Shown in pieces: positions 19,762 to 29,093 of a DNA stretch of 64,000 bases (its first letter is position 1; each line of letters begins with the position of its first letter). The notes under the pieces were generated by a model. The model did no database searches. It was not told where the DNA came from and saw only the letters and a list, made by a program, of their open reading frames with translations. A program made the position numbers and the translations under genes. The DNA is taken from NCBI RefSeq assembly GCF_945873075.1, contig NZ_CAMCBS010000006.1, positions 31,128 through 95,127 on the forward strand, given 5' to 3'. Source of the stretch: an uncultured Moraxella sp. GTDB taxonomy: Bacteria; Pseudomonadota; Gammaproteobacteria; Pseudomonadales; Moraxellaceae.

Positions 19762-20397
19762 CTAGACAATGCTAATGGCATAGGCATCATCATCAAGCTT
19801 AGCCACGAGTGCATCGCCTGATACCAGTTTGCCCACGCCTTTTGGTGTGCCTGTATAAATTAAATCACCTTGTCGTAGACCAAAATGACGGTGCAAATAC
19901 TGCAACTGGTACAAGCGGTCAAACAACATCTTATCGGTGGTATCATGCTGACGCACTTCGTCATTGACTGACAAAAACAGCGTACTGACAGCAGGGGGTA
20001 TGCCGTGTGTCAAAGGCGATAGCCAAGCACCATCACGAAAGCCTTTGGCTAGTGTCCACGGCAGGCCTTTTGCCTTGAGATTGGCTTGTACATCACGAGC
20101 GGTCAAATCAAGCCCCACGCCATAGCCTGTGACGATGCTCAAATCAATGTTGGCATCATCTGCCACATCTTGCCCGATATATAGCACCAGCTCCACTTCG
20201 TGATGAATATCATCGCTAAAGCTTGGCAAGGTCAGTGTGTTATCTTGGGTGAGTGCGGTGCTCGGTTTCATAAAGACCACAGGCTCACCGGTGGGTGTAT
20301 TGCCAAGCTCGCTGATGTGCTCGGCATAACTGCGTCCGATACAGTAGATATTACCTACAGGGGCATGACTGCCATCTTTAAAAATCACTGATTTCAT
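19762..20397 (-). CDS. Fumarylacetoacetate hydrolase (FAH) family protein, short FAHD1-like form
   Basis: A 211-residue protein covering only the FAH catalytic fold, with metal ligands in HHEVELVLYIG (Glu-x-Glu) and the later Asp in GLDLTARDVQ, and the C-terminal GDLIYTGTPKGVG. Short members act as acylpyruvate hydrolases or oxaloacetate decarboxylases. It is half the length of true fumarylacetoacetase (about 420), so it should not be read as the last step of tyrosine breakdown even though hpd and maiA occur 25 kb away. It is monocistronic; a weak hairpin (GGCTTTGA at 19689-19696 with TCAAAGCC at 19721-19728) follows it. Confidence 0.88.
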   Translation of the reverse strand: MKSVIFKDGSHAPVGNIYCIGRSYAEHISELGNTPTGEPVVFMKPSTALTQDNTLTLPSFSDDIHHEVELVLYIGQDVADDANIDLSIVTGYGVGLDLTARDVQANLKAKGLPWTLAKGFRDGAWLSPLTHGIPPAVSTLFLSVNDEVRQHDTTDKMLFDRLYQLQYLHRHFGLRQGDLIYTGTPKGVGKLVSGDALVAKLDDDAYAISIV

Positions 20398-20552
20398 TAT
20401 CCATCCTTATTATCATGTGAATATTTGTCATGATTATCATCAAAGGTGTAACACTACTCGCATCATAACAAATTTTACACCATCAAATCAACGCCAGTTA
20501 TCCGCTGATGACTGACGGCAGAGATGGGGTCAATCAATATTTGGGCAATGGT

Positions 20553-21557
20553 TTAGGATTTGCAATGATTACTAATCAAAGTCGCAAGATAAGGATGATA
20601 ATAAGCGGGCAAATCATGACCCATGCCACTGACTAGCACAAAGCGAGCATTGGGGATGACTTTGGCAAGAAATTTACCATGACTTGGTGCAACGAGCCCG
20701 TCCTTGTCGCCATGAATGACTAAGGTGTTGGCACGGATTTGCTTGGTAAACTTCAAAATTGAGCCTGATGCCAAAATCGCAGTCAGCTGCTGAGCCACGC
20801 CAAGCGGATGAAAATTGCGCTGATAGCGTTTTTCGGCGATGGCGCGAGTGCCTTTGATATCCAGATGTCCCGGTGAGCCAACAGCCGTCATAAACCATAC
20901 GCTATGGCGTACCATATCTCGCTCCGAATGGCTCTCGGGGCGGCGCACAAAGGTCATGAACTGCTTGGGATTGGGCGGGCGTAAAAACGCACGGTTGGCG
21001 GTAGAAAATAGCAGGGTAAGATTTTTGATATATTTTGGATAGCGAGCAGCGACGATTTGGGCAATCATACCGCCCATCGATGCACCGACGAGATTGACTT
21101 TAGACAGATGCATGGTCTTAATCAGCCGTGCCACATCTTCAGCCATGTCGGTGAGCGTGTAGGGTACTTGCTCGCCTTTGTTTGATAGGCCTGCTTGCAC
21201 CTTGAGCATCATTTTTAGCTTATTAAGTCGTGGCAGACCGTCGATTTGAATTTTGCTAGATAGCCCCGTATCACGGTTATCAAAGCGGATAACAAAAAAG
21301 CCTGCATTGATAAACAGTTTAAGAAAACTATCCGACCAAAACAACATCTGCGAGCCAAGACCCGTCACAAAAATCATCGGCGGATGCTCAGGATTGCCCC
21401 CCGCTTCGACACACAGGCGTATGCCATCACCGATGTCAATAATGGCTTGATACAGATGCTTGGACAAATCCGATGGATGCCAGTCGATATCGCCAAATCG
21501 TCGCCAGCTCTCAGGCACGACGCTCGGCTGTGTGTGAAAGGGGGTTTCGCTACTCAT
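20553..21557 (-). CDS. Alpha/beta hydrolase
   Basis: A 334-residue alpha/beta-hydrolase-fold protein. The oxyanion-hole region is PPMIFVTGLGSQ. The nucleophile elbow GASMGG carries the catalytic Ser, VIHGDKDGLV provides the acid, and VSGMGHDLP carries the His. No signal peptide is seen. The substrate cannot be told from sequence; esterase or lipase-like activity is the family norm. It lies 21 bases downstream of rubredoxin on the same strand, so the two are probably one transcript. Confidence 0.85.
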   Translation of the reverse strand: MSSETPFHTQPSVVPESWRRFGDIDWHPSDLSKHLYQAIIDIGDGIRLCVEAGGNPEHPPMIFVTGLGSQMLFWSDSFLKLFINAGFFVIRFDNRDTGLSSKIQIDGLPRLNKLKMMLKVQAGLSNKGEQVPYTLTDMAEDVARLIKTMHLSKVNLVGASMGGMIAQIVAARYPKYIKNLTLLFSTANRAFLRPPNPKQFMTFVRRPESHSERDMVRHSVWFMTAVGSPGHLDIKGTRAIAEKRYQRNFHPLGVAQQLTAILASGSILKFTKQIRANTLVIHGDKDGLVAPSHGKFLAKVIPNARFVLVSGMGHDLPAYYHPYLATLISNHCKS

Positions 21558-21578
21558 GGCTATGATTGGATTTTTTGA

Positions 21579-21743
21579 TTAGATTTCGACCATTTCAAAG
21601 TCGGCTTTACCGACGCCACATTCTGGGCATAGCCAGTCTTCAGGGATATCTTCCCAACGAGTGCCGGGCGCTAGACCTTCTTCGGGGCAGCCTAGCTCTT
21701 CGTCATAAATCCAACCGCAGACGATACATTGATATTTTTTCAT
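21579..21743 (-). CDS. rubA: Rubredoxin
   Basis: A 54-residue frame starting [18 protein letters not shown]. The single iron is held by Cys6/Cys9 (CIVC) and Cys39/Cys42 (CPEC), with the usual WEDIPEDW between. Rubredoxin passes electrons from a reductase to partners such as alkane hydroxylase or detoxifying oxidases; no rubredoxin reductase or alkB is nearby. AAGGTGACTT precedes the ATG. It ends at TAA 21581-21579. Confidence 0.95.
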   Translation of the reverse strand: MKKYQCIVCGWIYDEELGCPEEGLAPGTRWEDIPEDWLCPECGVGKADFEMVEI

Positions 21744-21882
21744 AAGTCACCTTGTTGCCTTGATTGTGCTGATGGCGCACAATATTGGGGTAAAATTATT
21801 AGATGATTAGTTTACAGATGTATCGATTTTTTGCAAGTAAAATTTCGGGTTTGGGAAAAATTCTCTTGCTTTTACTTTCTTA

Positions 21883-22257
21883 CTATGGCTTGCTTAGATG
21901 AGCGATACAGGCTTCACCATCAGGATTGACTAAGCCAAAGCCATAACAGGCGTACTCAAGCTTTTTATTTTCATCAAGCATATGGATTTGGTTGCCTTTG
22001 ATTTGATAGTAATAAGCACCGCCATCCATTGGGATAGGGTTTTGGTATTTGCCTTTATAAAGAACACCAGTACTTGATTTGCCATATATTTTGATGGTTA
22101 CATTGCCTTTTTTGGTGATGGTAATGCTTTCTTCCGTACCCATGCCACCTGCAAAATTAAAATATCTTGTCCCAACAAACGGCAATTTTTGTGCTTTTGC
22201 CAAAGCAGGACTGGTCGCGGTTAATAATGCAAGTGCAATGATGGTAGGTTTTAGCAT
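21883..22257 (-). CDS. Small secreted protein of unknown function
   Basis: A 124-residue protein with a clear Sec signal peptide: MLKPTIIALALLTATSPALA, cleavage probably after residue 20. The mature part is rich in beta-forming and glycine residues (YFNFAGGMGTEESITITKKG; YKGKYQNPIPMDGGAYYYQI) and contains two Cys (YACYGF, GEACIAH) that could form a disulfide. I do not recognise a family. It stands alone between rubredoxin and transaldolase; AAGGAAATCAT precedes the ATG. Confidence 0.65.
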   Translation of the reverse strand: MLKPTIIALALLTATSPALAKAQKLPFVGTRYFNFAGGMGTEESITITKKGNVTIKIYGKSSTGVLYKGKYQNPIPMDGGAYYYQIKGNQIHMLDENKKLEYACYGFGLVNPDGEACIAHLSKP

Positions 22258-22321
22258 GATGATTTCCTTATGATGGCTAAATAATTAAGATAGTATCATT
22301 AACTATTTACCAAATCAAGAA

Positions 22322-22357
22322 AAAACCGTCTGGGCTTAAATTGGCACAAACGGTTTT
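22322..22357 (-). terminator. Transaldolase terminator
   Basis: On the minus strand AAAACCGT and ACGGTTTT pair around a loop of about 20 bases, followed by TTTTC, just after the tal stop. Confidence 0.6.
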
Positions 22358-22372
22358 AATCATTGGCTTGGC

Positions 22373-23287
22373 TTATAAACCCGCCAACTGCTCGACCAAT
22401 TTTTCACGAGCAGCGATAAAGCCATCAATGCCTTTGATAAGCAGACTGTTTAGCGGATGTGCGTCTTGAGCTTTTTCAAAGTCGGCTTGGCTAAGCGGTG
22501 TCGGCTTGGCGGTGATGTCATCTGCTAGGACAAGCTGTCTTGGTACAGCCAGCTGACTGTTTGCCAATTCATCGAGTAGGGCAGGTGAGATGGTCAATAA
22601 ATCACAGCCTGCCAAGGCGATGATTTGCTCAATACTGCGAAAGCTTGCGCCCATCACTTGGGTATGATAGCCGTGCGATTTATAAAACTGATAAATCGAT
22701 TTGACCGAATTGACACCCATATCATCACTGATGGCGATGTTTTGGCGATTTTCGTGAGCCTTTTGCCAATCGGTGATACGACCGACAAATGGTGAAATCA
22801 AAGTCACGCCTGCATCAGCACACGCACGGGCTTGAGCATCGGTGAATAGCAGGGTGAGATTGCAGTGAATGCCTTGTTTTTCAAGCTGTTCGGCGGCTTT
22901 GATGCCTTGCCAAGTCGATGCGATTTTGATGAGTACTCGCTCTTTATCGACACCAAGTTTGGCATAGCGTTCGATGTAGTCATGTGCTTTGGCGATGGTC
23001 GCGTCGGTGTCAAATGATAGTCGTGCATCGACTTCGGTTGAGACACGCCCTGCAATCAGCTGACTGATTTGATGACCGAGTGCCACCGTGAGCGTATCGA
23101 TGGCGGTATCGGTGTCCAAGCCTTTGATTTGGCTTAATAATTCGTCATGCTCGCCACTGGCAAAGGCGGCGGTGATTAGGCTTGGGTTGGTGGTGGCATC
23201 GACAGGCTTTAGGCGTGCGATGGCGGACAAATCACCAGTATCAGCGACGATGGTGGTGAGCTGTGATAATTGTTCTAAGCTATTCAT
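22373..23287 (-). CDS. tal: Transaldolase
   Basis: Moves a dihydroxyacetone unit between sugar phosphates in the non-oxidative pentose phosphate pathway. The 304 residues have the family signatures: DATTNPSLITAAF (catalytic Asp30) and VLIKIASTWQGIKAA, with Schiff-base Lys121. The open frame extends 28 codons further upstream, but the ATG at 23287 begins the conserved MNSLEQLSQLTTIVAD start. It is slightly shorter than E. coli TalB (317). rpe, another pentose phosphate gene, is 17 kb away. Confidence 0.95.
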   Translation of the reverse strand: MNSLEQLSQLTTIVADTGDLSAIARLKPVDATTNPSLITAAFASGEHDELLSQIKGLDTDTAIDTLTVALGHQISQLIAGRVSTEVDARLSFDTDATIAKAHDYIERYAKLGVDKERVLIKIASTWQGIKAAEQLEKQGIHCNLTLLFTDAQARACADAGVTLISPFVGRITDWQKAHENRQNIAISDDMGVNSVKSIYQFYKSHGYHTQVMGASFRSIEQIIALAGCDLLTISPALLDELANSQLAVPRQLVLADDITAKPTPLSQADFEKAQDAHPLNSLLIKGIDGFIAAREKLVEQLAGL

Positions 23288-23547
23288 AAAAAATCTCAAT
23301 GGTCTAAAAGGTGAGTTAAAAGTAGCACATTTGGACAATTTTCGCCACTGTTTTGATGTTAATTTGGACAATCGCCATCAGGCAAATCTGATACAAATCG
23401 ACTGAATAAATCTTGTGTCTAGGTAATCAGTGTCAGCGGTATTGGCTAAAACGATTATAAAAGAAAGTTTGTCAAAATCACTACACCAAAACATAAAAAT
23501 CGTGTATCATTGGCATATTTATGTTGATTTAAAAAAAGGAAGCTGTA

Positions 23548-24657
23548 ATGAGCGAAACGCCAACCTTGCCGATTAATACAGACGAAATCAAAGGCTATCG
23601 CAATCAAATTGATAGCATCGATGAACAAATCCAACAGCTTATCAATGAGCGTGCCAAAGTCGCCCAAAAAGTGGCGATTGCCAAAAAAAATCACGAAGAC
23701 CATCCGATTTTTTATCGTCCAGAGCGTGAAGCCCAAGTGCTAAAAGCGGTGATGGCTCGTAACGAAGGCCCATTGTCAGGCGAAAAAATGGCTCGCCTAT
23801 TCCGTGAAATTATGTCGGTCTGCCTAGAGCTTGAAGCCCCACAAAAGGTGGCGTATCTTGGGCCTGTGGGGACATTTACTCATGCAGCAGCACTTAAGCA
23901 CTTTGGCAAAGCGGCGACCACAGTGTCGCTAGCGACCATCACTGATGTGTTCCGCGAAGTGGAATCAGGCAGTGCGTCTTATGGTGTTGTGCCTGTCGAG
24001 AACTCATCAGAAGGCGTGGTCAATCATACGCTAGATGCGTTTCTTGGCTCAAGTTTAAAAATCATCGGCGAAGTTGAACTGCCGATTCATCATAATTTTT
24101 TGGTCGCCGAGCACACCAAAGTCAAAAATCTAAGCTGTATCTATGCACACCAACAAGCGTTGGCGCAGTGCCGTCATTGGCTTGATGTCAATTTCCCAAG
24201 CGTTGAGCGTGTGGCGGTATCAAGTAATGGCGAAGCGGCTCGCCGTATCCAAAACGAATGGCATTCAGCAGCCATCGCAGGTGATGTGGCAGTCGCTGAA
24301 TATGGTCTGCACAAGCTACACGAAAATATCGAAGATAACCCAGGTAATACCACCCGTTTCTTAATCATCGGTCGTGAAGACGTGGCGGCATCAGGTGCGG
24401 ACAAGACATCGATTATGGTGTCAAGTCCTGATAAGGCAGGTGCATTGATTGAAATCCTTGAGCCGCTGCGTCGTCATGGCGTATCGATGACCAGTATCGA
24501 GACTCGCCCAGAGCGTCCGAACAAATGGGCGTATGTGTTCTTTATTGATATGAATGGTCATATCAGTGATGACAATGTCGCCGCTGCCATCGAAGATATT
24601 CGCCCATTGGTCAAAGATTTGCGAGTGCTTGGCTCATACCCAAAAGCCGTCCTATAA
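23548..24657 (+). CDS. pheA: Chorismate mutase / prephenate dehydratase (P-protein)
   Basis: A bifunctional enzyme turning chorismate into prephenate and then phenylpyruvate for phenylalanine. The 369 residues have a chorismate mutase domain about 10-100 (YRNQIDSIDEQIQQLINERA, YRPEREAQVL). The prephenate dehydratase domain runs from about 109 (VAYLGPVGTFTHAA; PVENSSEGVVNHTLDAF; GNTTRFLII). A C-terminal ACT domain about 285-365 (SPDKAGALIEILEPLRRHGV; SIETRPERPNKW) is the usual phenylalanine-feedback site. AAAAGGAAGC precedes the ATG. No attenuator leader peptide was seen. tyrA-aroA follows in the same direction after about 96 bases. Confidence 0.97.
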   Translation: MSETPTLPINTDEIKGYRNQIDSIDEQIQQLINERAKVAQKVAIAKKNHEDHPIFYRPEREAQVLKAVMARNEGPLSGEKMARLFREIMSVCLELEAPQKVAYLGPVGTFTHAAALKHFGKAATTVSLATITDVFREVESGSASYGVVPVENSSEGVVNHTLDAFLGSSLKIIGEVELPIHHNFLVAEHTKVKNLSCIYAHQQALAQCRHWLDVNFPSVERVAVSSNGEAARRIQNEWHSAAIAGDVAVAEYGLHKLHENIEDNPGNTTRFLIIGREDVAASGADKTSIMVSSPDKAGALIEILEPLRRHGVSMTSIETRPERPNKWAYVFFIDMNGHISDDNVAAAIEDIRPLVKDLRVLGSYPKAVL

Positions 24658-24753
24658 TCTGCGTATGAATTGATGGTGCTTTTTTATATTTTATAAAGAA
24701 TCACTTGATGTTTGTTTGACCATTATCATCAATCGAATGGGGAAATATCACCA

Positions 24754-27057
24754 ATGGATGAGATGACAAAGCCGCTATTTGCCCATCTGTGCGTGATTGG
24801 CTTGGGGCTGATTGGTGCATCGCTGGTGCAAGCGGTGCATAATGCCAATCAGCGCCGTAGCACGCCACTGGTTGGCAAAATCACGGCGATGGATACCAAT
24901 GCCGTCAGCATCAAAGACGCCATCAATGCAGGCGTGATAGCTGATGGTAGCACCGAGATTATCAAGGCTGTGCAGGGCGCTGATATTGTGGTGATTGCCG
25001 TGCCTGTCAAGGCGATGGCATCTGTGATGTCTGCGCTCAAAGCTGCGATGGATGCAGGCAAGCTTGTCAAAGACTGCCTAATCAGCGATGTGGGTAGCAC
25101 CAAAGAAAGCGTGGCAACACTTGCCGATGAAATTTTTGGCACACATCATCGCTTTATCGGTGGGCATCCGATTGCAGGTGCCGAAAATTCGGGCTTTCAT
25201 GCTCGAAATGGCGAGCTGTTTGTACAGCACAAATTAATCCTATGTCCGACTGATGGCACGGATTTGGCACAACTTGCCAAACTGCGTCAGCTATGGCAGG
25301 GCGTGGGCGCAGATGTCATTGAGATGGATGCCAAGCGTCATGATGAGATTTTGGCTTATACCAGTCATCTGCCGCATTTATTGGCGTTTAGCCTGACGCA
25401 TCAGTTGGCAAGCCATGATGATAATTTGGATATTTTCCGTTATGCCGCAGGGGGCTTTCGTGACTTTAGTCGCATTGCTGCTAGCCACCCTGTGATGTGG
25501 CATGATATTTTTATTGCCAATAAATCAGCACTACTTAGCTCTTTGGATGAATTTCAACAACATTTGAATGAATTTAAAGAAATTATCGAAACACAAAATT
25601 CACAAAAACTACTTGATTGGCTGGCGACATCTCGCCATGCACGCCGTCATTTTGGGCATATGCTTGCCAAAAAATCCACACACAAACCCAATAGCATCAT
25701 CACAACCGATGCCATCAAGGACACGATTATGAGCCAAAGCTATCATATCCGCCCCCAAAACCACATTGCAGGTACGATTACCGTACCGGGGGATAAATCC
25801 ATTTCTCATCGCAGTATCATGTTTGGTTCGTTGGCTGATGGCGTGACCCATGTCAGTGGCTTTTTGCAAGGTGAAGATGCGCTTGCGACTTTGCAGGCAT
25901 TTGCCGATATGGGTGTCAAAATCGAACGAGATGGCGATAAAGTCACCATTCATGGCGTGGGTATTGATGGCTTACAAGCACCAAAAGAGCCGTTGTATAT
26001 GGGTAACTCAGGCACGAGTATGCGCCTATTGGCAGGGATTTTATCCGCTCAGAAATTTGATAGCGTGATGACCGGTGATGTCAGCCTATCTAAGCGGCCG
26101 ATGGAGCGTGTAGCAAAGCCACTGCGTGAGATGGGTGCAGTCATCCAATCGACCGGCGAAAAAGGCACAGCGCCGCTGTCTATCACAGGTTCGCAGCCAT
26201 TGACCGCTATTGATTATACCTTGCCTGTAGCGTCAGCGCAGATTAAGTCATGCTTGATTTTGGCGTCGCTTTGGGCAAATGGCACAACCACCATTCGTGA
26301 GCCTGAAGTCAGCCGTGACCACACCGAACGAATGCTGAACGCCTTTGGCTATCCTGTACATACCGATGGTAATGTCATCACGGTGACAGGTGGTGGTCGC
26401 TTGACCGCCACAGACATCATCGTACCTGCCGATATCTCAAGTGCGGCGTTTTTTATGGTGCTGGGTGCAATCGGTGGCGGTGATGGCTTGACCATCCAAA
26501 AAGTCGGCATGAATCCGACTCGTACAGGCGTGATTGATATTCTAAAATTGATGGGTGCTGACATCACTGTTACCAACGAAACCATCGTCGGTGGCGAGCC
26601 TATCGCTGACATCACTGTCAAGCCATCCGACCTAAAAGGCATCGACATCCCTGAGCATCTAGTGCCACTGGCGATTGATGAGTTTCCTGTGCTGTTCGTC
26701 GCCGCTAGCTGTGCCACTGGGACGACTAAGCTTACCGGCGCAAAAGAACTGCGAGTCAAAGAGTCAGACCGTATTGCAGTGATGGCAGATGGCTTGGCGA
26801 CTTTGGGTGTAGAATCAACTGTGCTGGATGATGGCATCATCATTGTAGGGCGTGGCGTGGCAGGCGAGCGTAATGCCATCTTTGGTGGTGGTGTGATTGA
26901 GTCGCATCATGACCATCGCATCGCCATGAGCTTTGCGGTGGCGTCAGCTCGTGCATCAGATGAGATTATCATTCAAGGCACGGAGACGGTCAATACCAGT
27001 TTCCCAAACTTTGCTGAACTTGCCAATTCGGTCGGTCTAAGCATTGATGTAAAATAA
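24754..27057 (+). CDS. tyrA/aroA: Fusion of prephenate dehydrogenase and EPSP synthase
   Basis: A 767-residue two-domain enzyme. Residues about 1-300 are TyrA, with the NAD-binding loop CVIGLGLIGASLVQAV and the conserved GGHPIAGAENSGF. From about residue 326 (MSQSYHIRPQN) it is AroA/EPSP synthase, with PGDKSISHRSIMFG, GNSGTSMRLLAGIL, ELRVKESDRIAVMADG and the C-terminal HHDHRIAMSFAVA. The two catalyse shikimate-pathway and tyrosine-branch steps. The ATG at 24754 follows GGGGAAAT; the frame can extend upstream to a TTG at 24712. The same fusion is known in Acinetobacter and Pseudomonas relatives. Confidence 0.96.
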   Translation: MDEMTKPLFAHLCVIGLGLIGASLVQAVHNANQRRSTPLVGKITAMDTNAVSIKDAINAGVIADGSTEIIKAVQGADIVVIAVPVKAMASVMSALKAAMDAGKLVKDCLISDVGSTKESVATLADEIFGTHHRFIGGHPIAGAENSGFHARNGELFVQHKLILCPTDGTDLAQLAKLRQLWQGVGADVIEMDAKRHDEILAYTSHLPHLLAFSLTHQLASHDDNLDIFRYAAGGFRDFSRIAASHPVMWHDIFIANKSALLSSLDEFQQHLNEFKEIIETQNSQKLLDWLATSRHARRHFGHMLAKKSTHKPNSIITTDAIKDTIMSQSYHIRPQNHIAGTITVPGDKSISHRSIMFGSLADGVTHVSGFLQGEDALATLQAFADMGVKIERDGDKVTIHGVGIDGLQAPKEPLYMGNSGTSMRLLAGILSAQKFDSVMTGDVSLSKRPMERVAKPLREMGAVIQSTGEKGTAPLSITGSQPLTAIDYTLPVASAQIKSCLILASLWANGTTTIREPEVSRDHTERMLNAFGYPVHTDGNVITVTGGGRLTATDIIVPADISSAAFFMVLGAIGGGDGLTIQKVGMNPTRTGVIDILKLMGADITVTNETIVGGEPIADITVKPSDLKGIDIPEHLVPLAIDEFPVLFVAASCATGTTKLTGAKELRVKESDRIAVMADGLATLGVESTVLDDGIIIVGRGVAGERNAIFGGGVIESHHDHRIAMSFAVASARASDEIIIQGTETVNTSFPNFAELANSVGLSIDVK

Positions 27058-27108
27058 GTTGTATTTGATCGCTTAATTCATACATCTTAGTTGATGATTG
27101 ACCAAAAA

Positions 27109-27150
27109 AGCCTTTCAAAGCATCGCATCATTTGCCAAGCTTGAAAGGCT
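27109..27150. other. Hairpin in the aroA-rarD spacer
   Basis: AGCCTTTCAA at 27109-27118 pairs perfectly with TTGAAAGGCT at 27141-27150 (loop of 22). On the plus strand no U-run follows; instead the rarD ribosome binding site AAGGAAA comes directly after. An A-run precedes it, so it would terminate leftward transcription, but no leftward gene exists here. Confidence 0.5.
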
Positions 27151-27167
27151 AATAAGGAAAACCCATC

Positions 27168-28061
27168 GTGAATCAGCCAACCAAAACGGTCAAAACCACC
27201 ACCCAAGGCATCATCACCGCTTTGGTGGCTTTTTTGTTATGGGGGAATTTTCCTTTATATTTCAAAGAACTAAGCCATTATGATGCTATCGAAGTCATCG
27301 TACATCGGGTGGTGTGGACTTTTGTGCTATTGCTTGTCGTACTGACGCTTAGCCGTCGCACAGCGTGGCTTGGTGTGATTCGCCATCAACCCAAATGGCT
27401 TGGGATTACCTTTATTGCAGCACTACTGATTGGCACAAACTGGCTGACCTATGTGTGGGCGGTGACGCATGACCAAGTGCTTGAAGCAAGTCTTGGTTAT
27501 TTTATCAATCCACTGATGGGTGTGGCGTTGTCTTTAGTCTTTCTAAAAGAAAAACTGCGCCCACTACAAAAAATCGCTGTCTTACTTGCTACCATCGCCG
27601 TCGGCATACAGGTGGTGTGGCTTGGTGGTCTGCCGTGGGTGAGCTTGCTATTGGCATTGAGCTTTAGTGTCTATGGTATCATTCAGCGGCAGACGCCATT
27701 TGATGCCATTGATGGCTTGTTTCTTGAGACGGCGTTGCTGTTACCGCTGTGTCTGCTTTGGTTATCACAAGCAGGTGTGGCAAGCTCAAGCCTTGATTTG
27801 TGGCAATCGGCGGATATTTGGCTACTTATGCTATCAGGGCCAATTACGCTGATTCCGCTACTGTTGTACAACAAATCCACCAAGATGGTCAGCTTTACTT
27901 TGCTGAGCTTTATGGGATATTTGACACCAAGCATCGTATTTTTGCTTGCGGTGTTTTTGTACAAAGAGCCATTTAGCATCCAAAATATCGTCGTCTTTGG
28001 GCTGATTTGGTCGGCGCTTGCGATATTTAGTGCTGATTTATTACAAAGAAAATCTAATTAA
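27168..28061 (+). CDS. rarD: RarD-type EamA-family permease
   Basis: A 297-residue inner-membrane protein with about ten hydrophobic segments. Its start GIITALVAFLLWGNFPLYFKEL is characteristic of the RarD branch of EamA/DMT transporters, as is VIVHRVVWTFVLLLVVL. Members are drug/metabolite exporters; the substrate of RarD is uncertain. The start is GTG at 27168, supported by AAGGAAA seven bases upstream. Confidence 0.88.
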   Translation: MNQPTKTVKTTTQGIITALVAFLLWGNFPLYFKELSHYDAIEVIVHRVVWTFVLLLVVLTLSRRTAWLGVIRHQPKWLGITFIAALLIGTNWLTYVWAVTHDQVLEASLGYFINPLMGVALSLVFLKEKLRPLQKIAVLLATIAVGIQVVWLGGLPWVSLLLALSFSVYGIIQRQTPFDAIDGLFLETALLLPLCLLWLSQAGVASSSLDLWQSADIWLLMLSGPITLIPLLLYNKSTKMVSFTLLSFMGYLTPSIVFLLAVFLYKEPFSIQNIVVFGLIWSALAIFSADLLQRKSN

Positions 28062-28085
28062 TAGAAATTATTATTGGAAACCGTT

Positions 28086-28445
28086 ATGGGTGACATCGTC
28101 TTTATCCAAGGTCTTGAAGTGAATACGCTGATAGGCGTGTATTCGTGGGAGCGTGCGATTAAGCAGCAGCTGATTTTTGATGCCGAGATGGTCTGTGATA
28201 TGAGCCGTGCCATCATGGATGATGATGTGGCACATGTGATTAATTACAAAACGGTCAGCGAAGACATCGAACGACTGTGCCATGAGATTCAGGCGGAGCT
28301 GCTTGAGACTTTGGCGGATAAGATTGCCGAGCATATCCTAAGCCATTATCCATGCAGTCAAATCACGCTCACCATCCACAAGCCCAATGCCATCAAGGCA
28401 GCCAAAAGTGTCGGCGTCAAAATCGTACGCAGGGCAGCTGTATGA
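28086..28445 (+). CDS. folB: Dihydroneopterin aldolase
   Basis: Cleaves 7,8-dihydroneopterin to 6-hydroxymethyl-dihydropterin and glycolaldehyde in folate synthesis. The 119 residues show the family start IVFIQGLEVNTLIGVYSWER, followed by VINYKTVSEDI and the closing ITLTIHKPNAIKAAKSVGVKI. ATG at 28086 is chosen with GGAAA upstream; an in-frame TTG at 28074 is less likely. The stop overlaps the next gene as ATGA, indicating coupled translation with the FolK-like protein. Confidence 0.93.
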   Translation: MGDIVFIQGLEVNTLIGVYSWERAIKQQLIFDAEMVCDMSRAIMDDDVAHVINYKTVSEDIERLCHEIQAELLETLADKIAEHILSHYPCSQITLTIHKPNAIKAAKSVGVKIVRRAAV

Positions 28446-28864
28446 CAGATGGGCAAGTCGAACGTCTTGTGATTGCCTTAGGCAGTAACCATCAGGCGGA
28501 TACTGCTTTTGCCTGTGCTTTGCATAAGCTTAATAAGCTTGGCGAGATACAGTTATCGCAAGTGGTGATGGGGCAGGATTTCACAGGGCGTAGTCAGCGT
28601 GTCTATCACAATGCTTGTGCTTATATTGTACTGACAAAGTCAATTCAATATACAGACATCGAACATCAGCTTAAACAAATCGAGCGAGATTGTGGCCGCA
28701 ATCCTGCCAAAAAATGTGCCGAATATGATTATGAAGTAGCGATGGATTTGGATATTTTGGCGGTGTTCGCTGATGACAAGTGGCAGATGAACCCTGCACG
28801 CCTACCGCTAAAAAGCCATGATTTATCAGGTGTCAAAGAAGTGGCTAGGTTTTTGCTTGCTTGA
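28442..28864 (+). CDS. folK: FolK-like pyrophosphokinase (HPPK)
   Basis: A 140-residue protein with the HPPK N-terminus LVIALGSNHQADTAF and the metal-binding AMDLDILAV near residue 105. HPPK transfers pyrophosphate from ATP to 6-hydroxymethyl-dihydropterin, the step after FolB, and the ATGA overlap with folB supports a folate role. It is shorter than typical HPPK (about 160). The basic loop corresponding to GRVRKAERWGPRT in E. coli is degenerate (GRNPAKKCAEYDYEV), so activity is uncertain. Confidence 0.72.
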   Translation: MTDGQVERLVIALGSNHQADTAFACALHKLNKLGEIQLSQVVMGQDFTGRSQRVYHNACAYIVLTKSIQYTDIEHQLKQIERDCGRNPAKKCAEYDYEVAMDLDILAVFADDKWQMNPARLPLKSHDLSGVKEVARFLLA

Positions 28865-29093
28865 ATTGGTATCTATCCAAGGCATTTAGGCACAAACTCA
28901 CATAGTAATGCCGACTTATAACCATCAAGCATTGATTTGCAAGTCATTGATATTCAAGCATCTTTTAAGCTCAGTCAAAATAAAGACGCCCAAAACAGAC
29001 AGGGCGCCATTGATGGATTATCAGGGCTTAATACGCATGAGTCCGACACGATGGCAAAGCTTGTCGCCAAGTTTGCCAAAAGCTGATGTCAAA

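Noticed and set aside
19762..20397. Fumarylacetoacetase completing tyrosine degradation
   Set aside because: Only 211 residues and FAHD1-like; true fumarylacetoacetase is about twice as long with an extra N-terminal domain.
26349..26879. 176-residue minus-strand frame over aroA
   Set aside because: Ser/Pro/Thr-rich shadow of a highly conserved coding region; no start context or family features.
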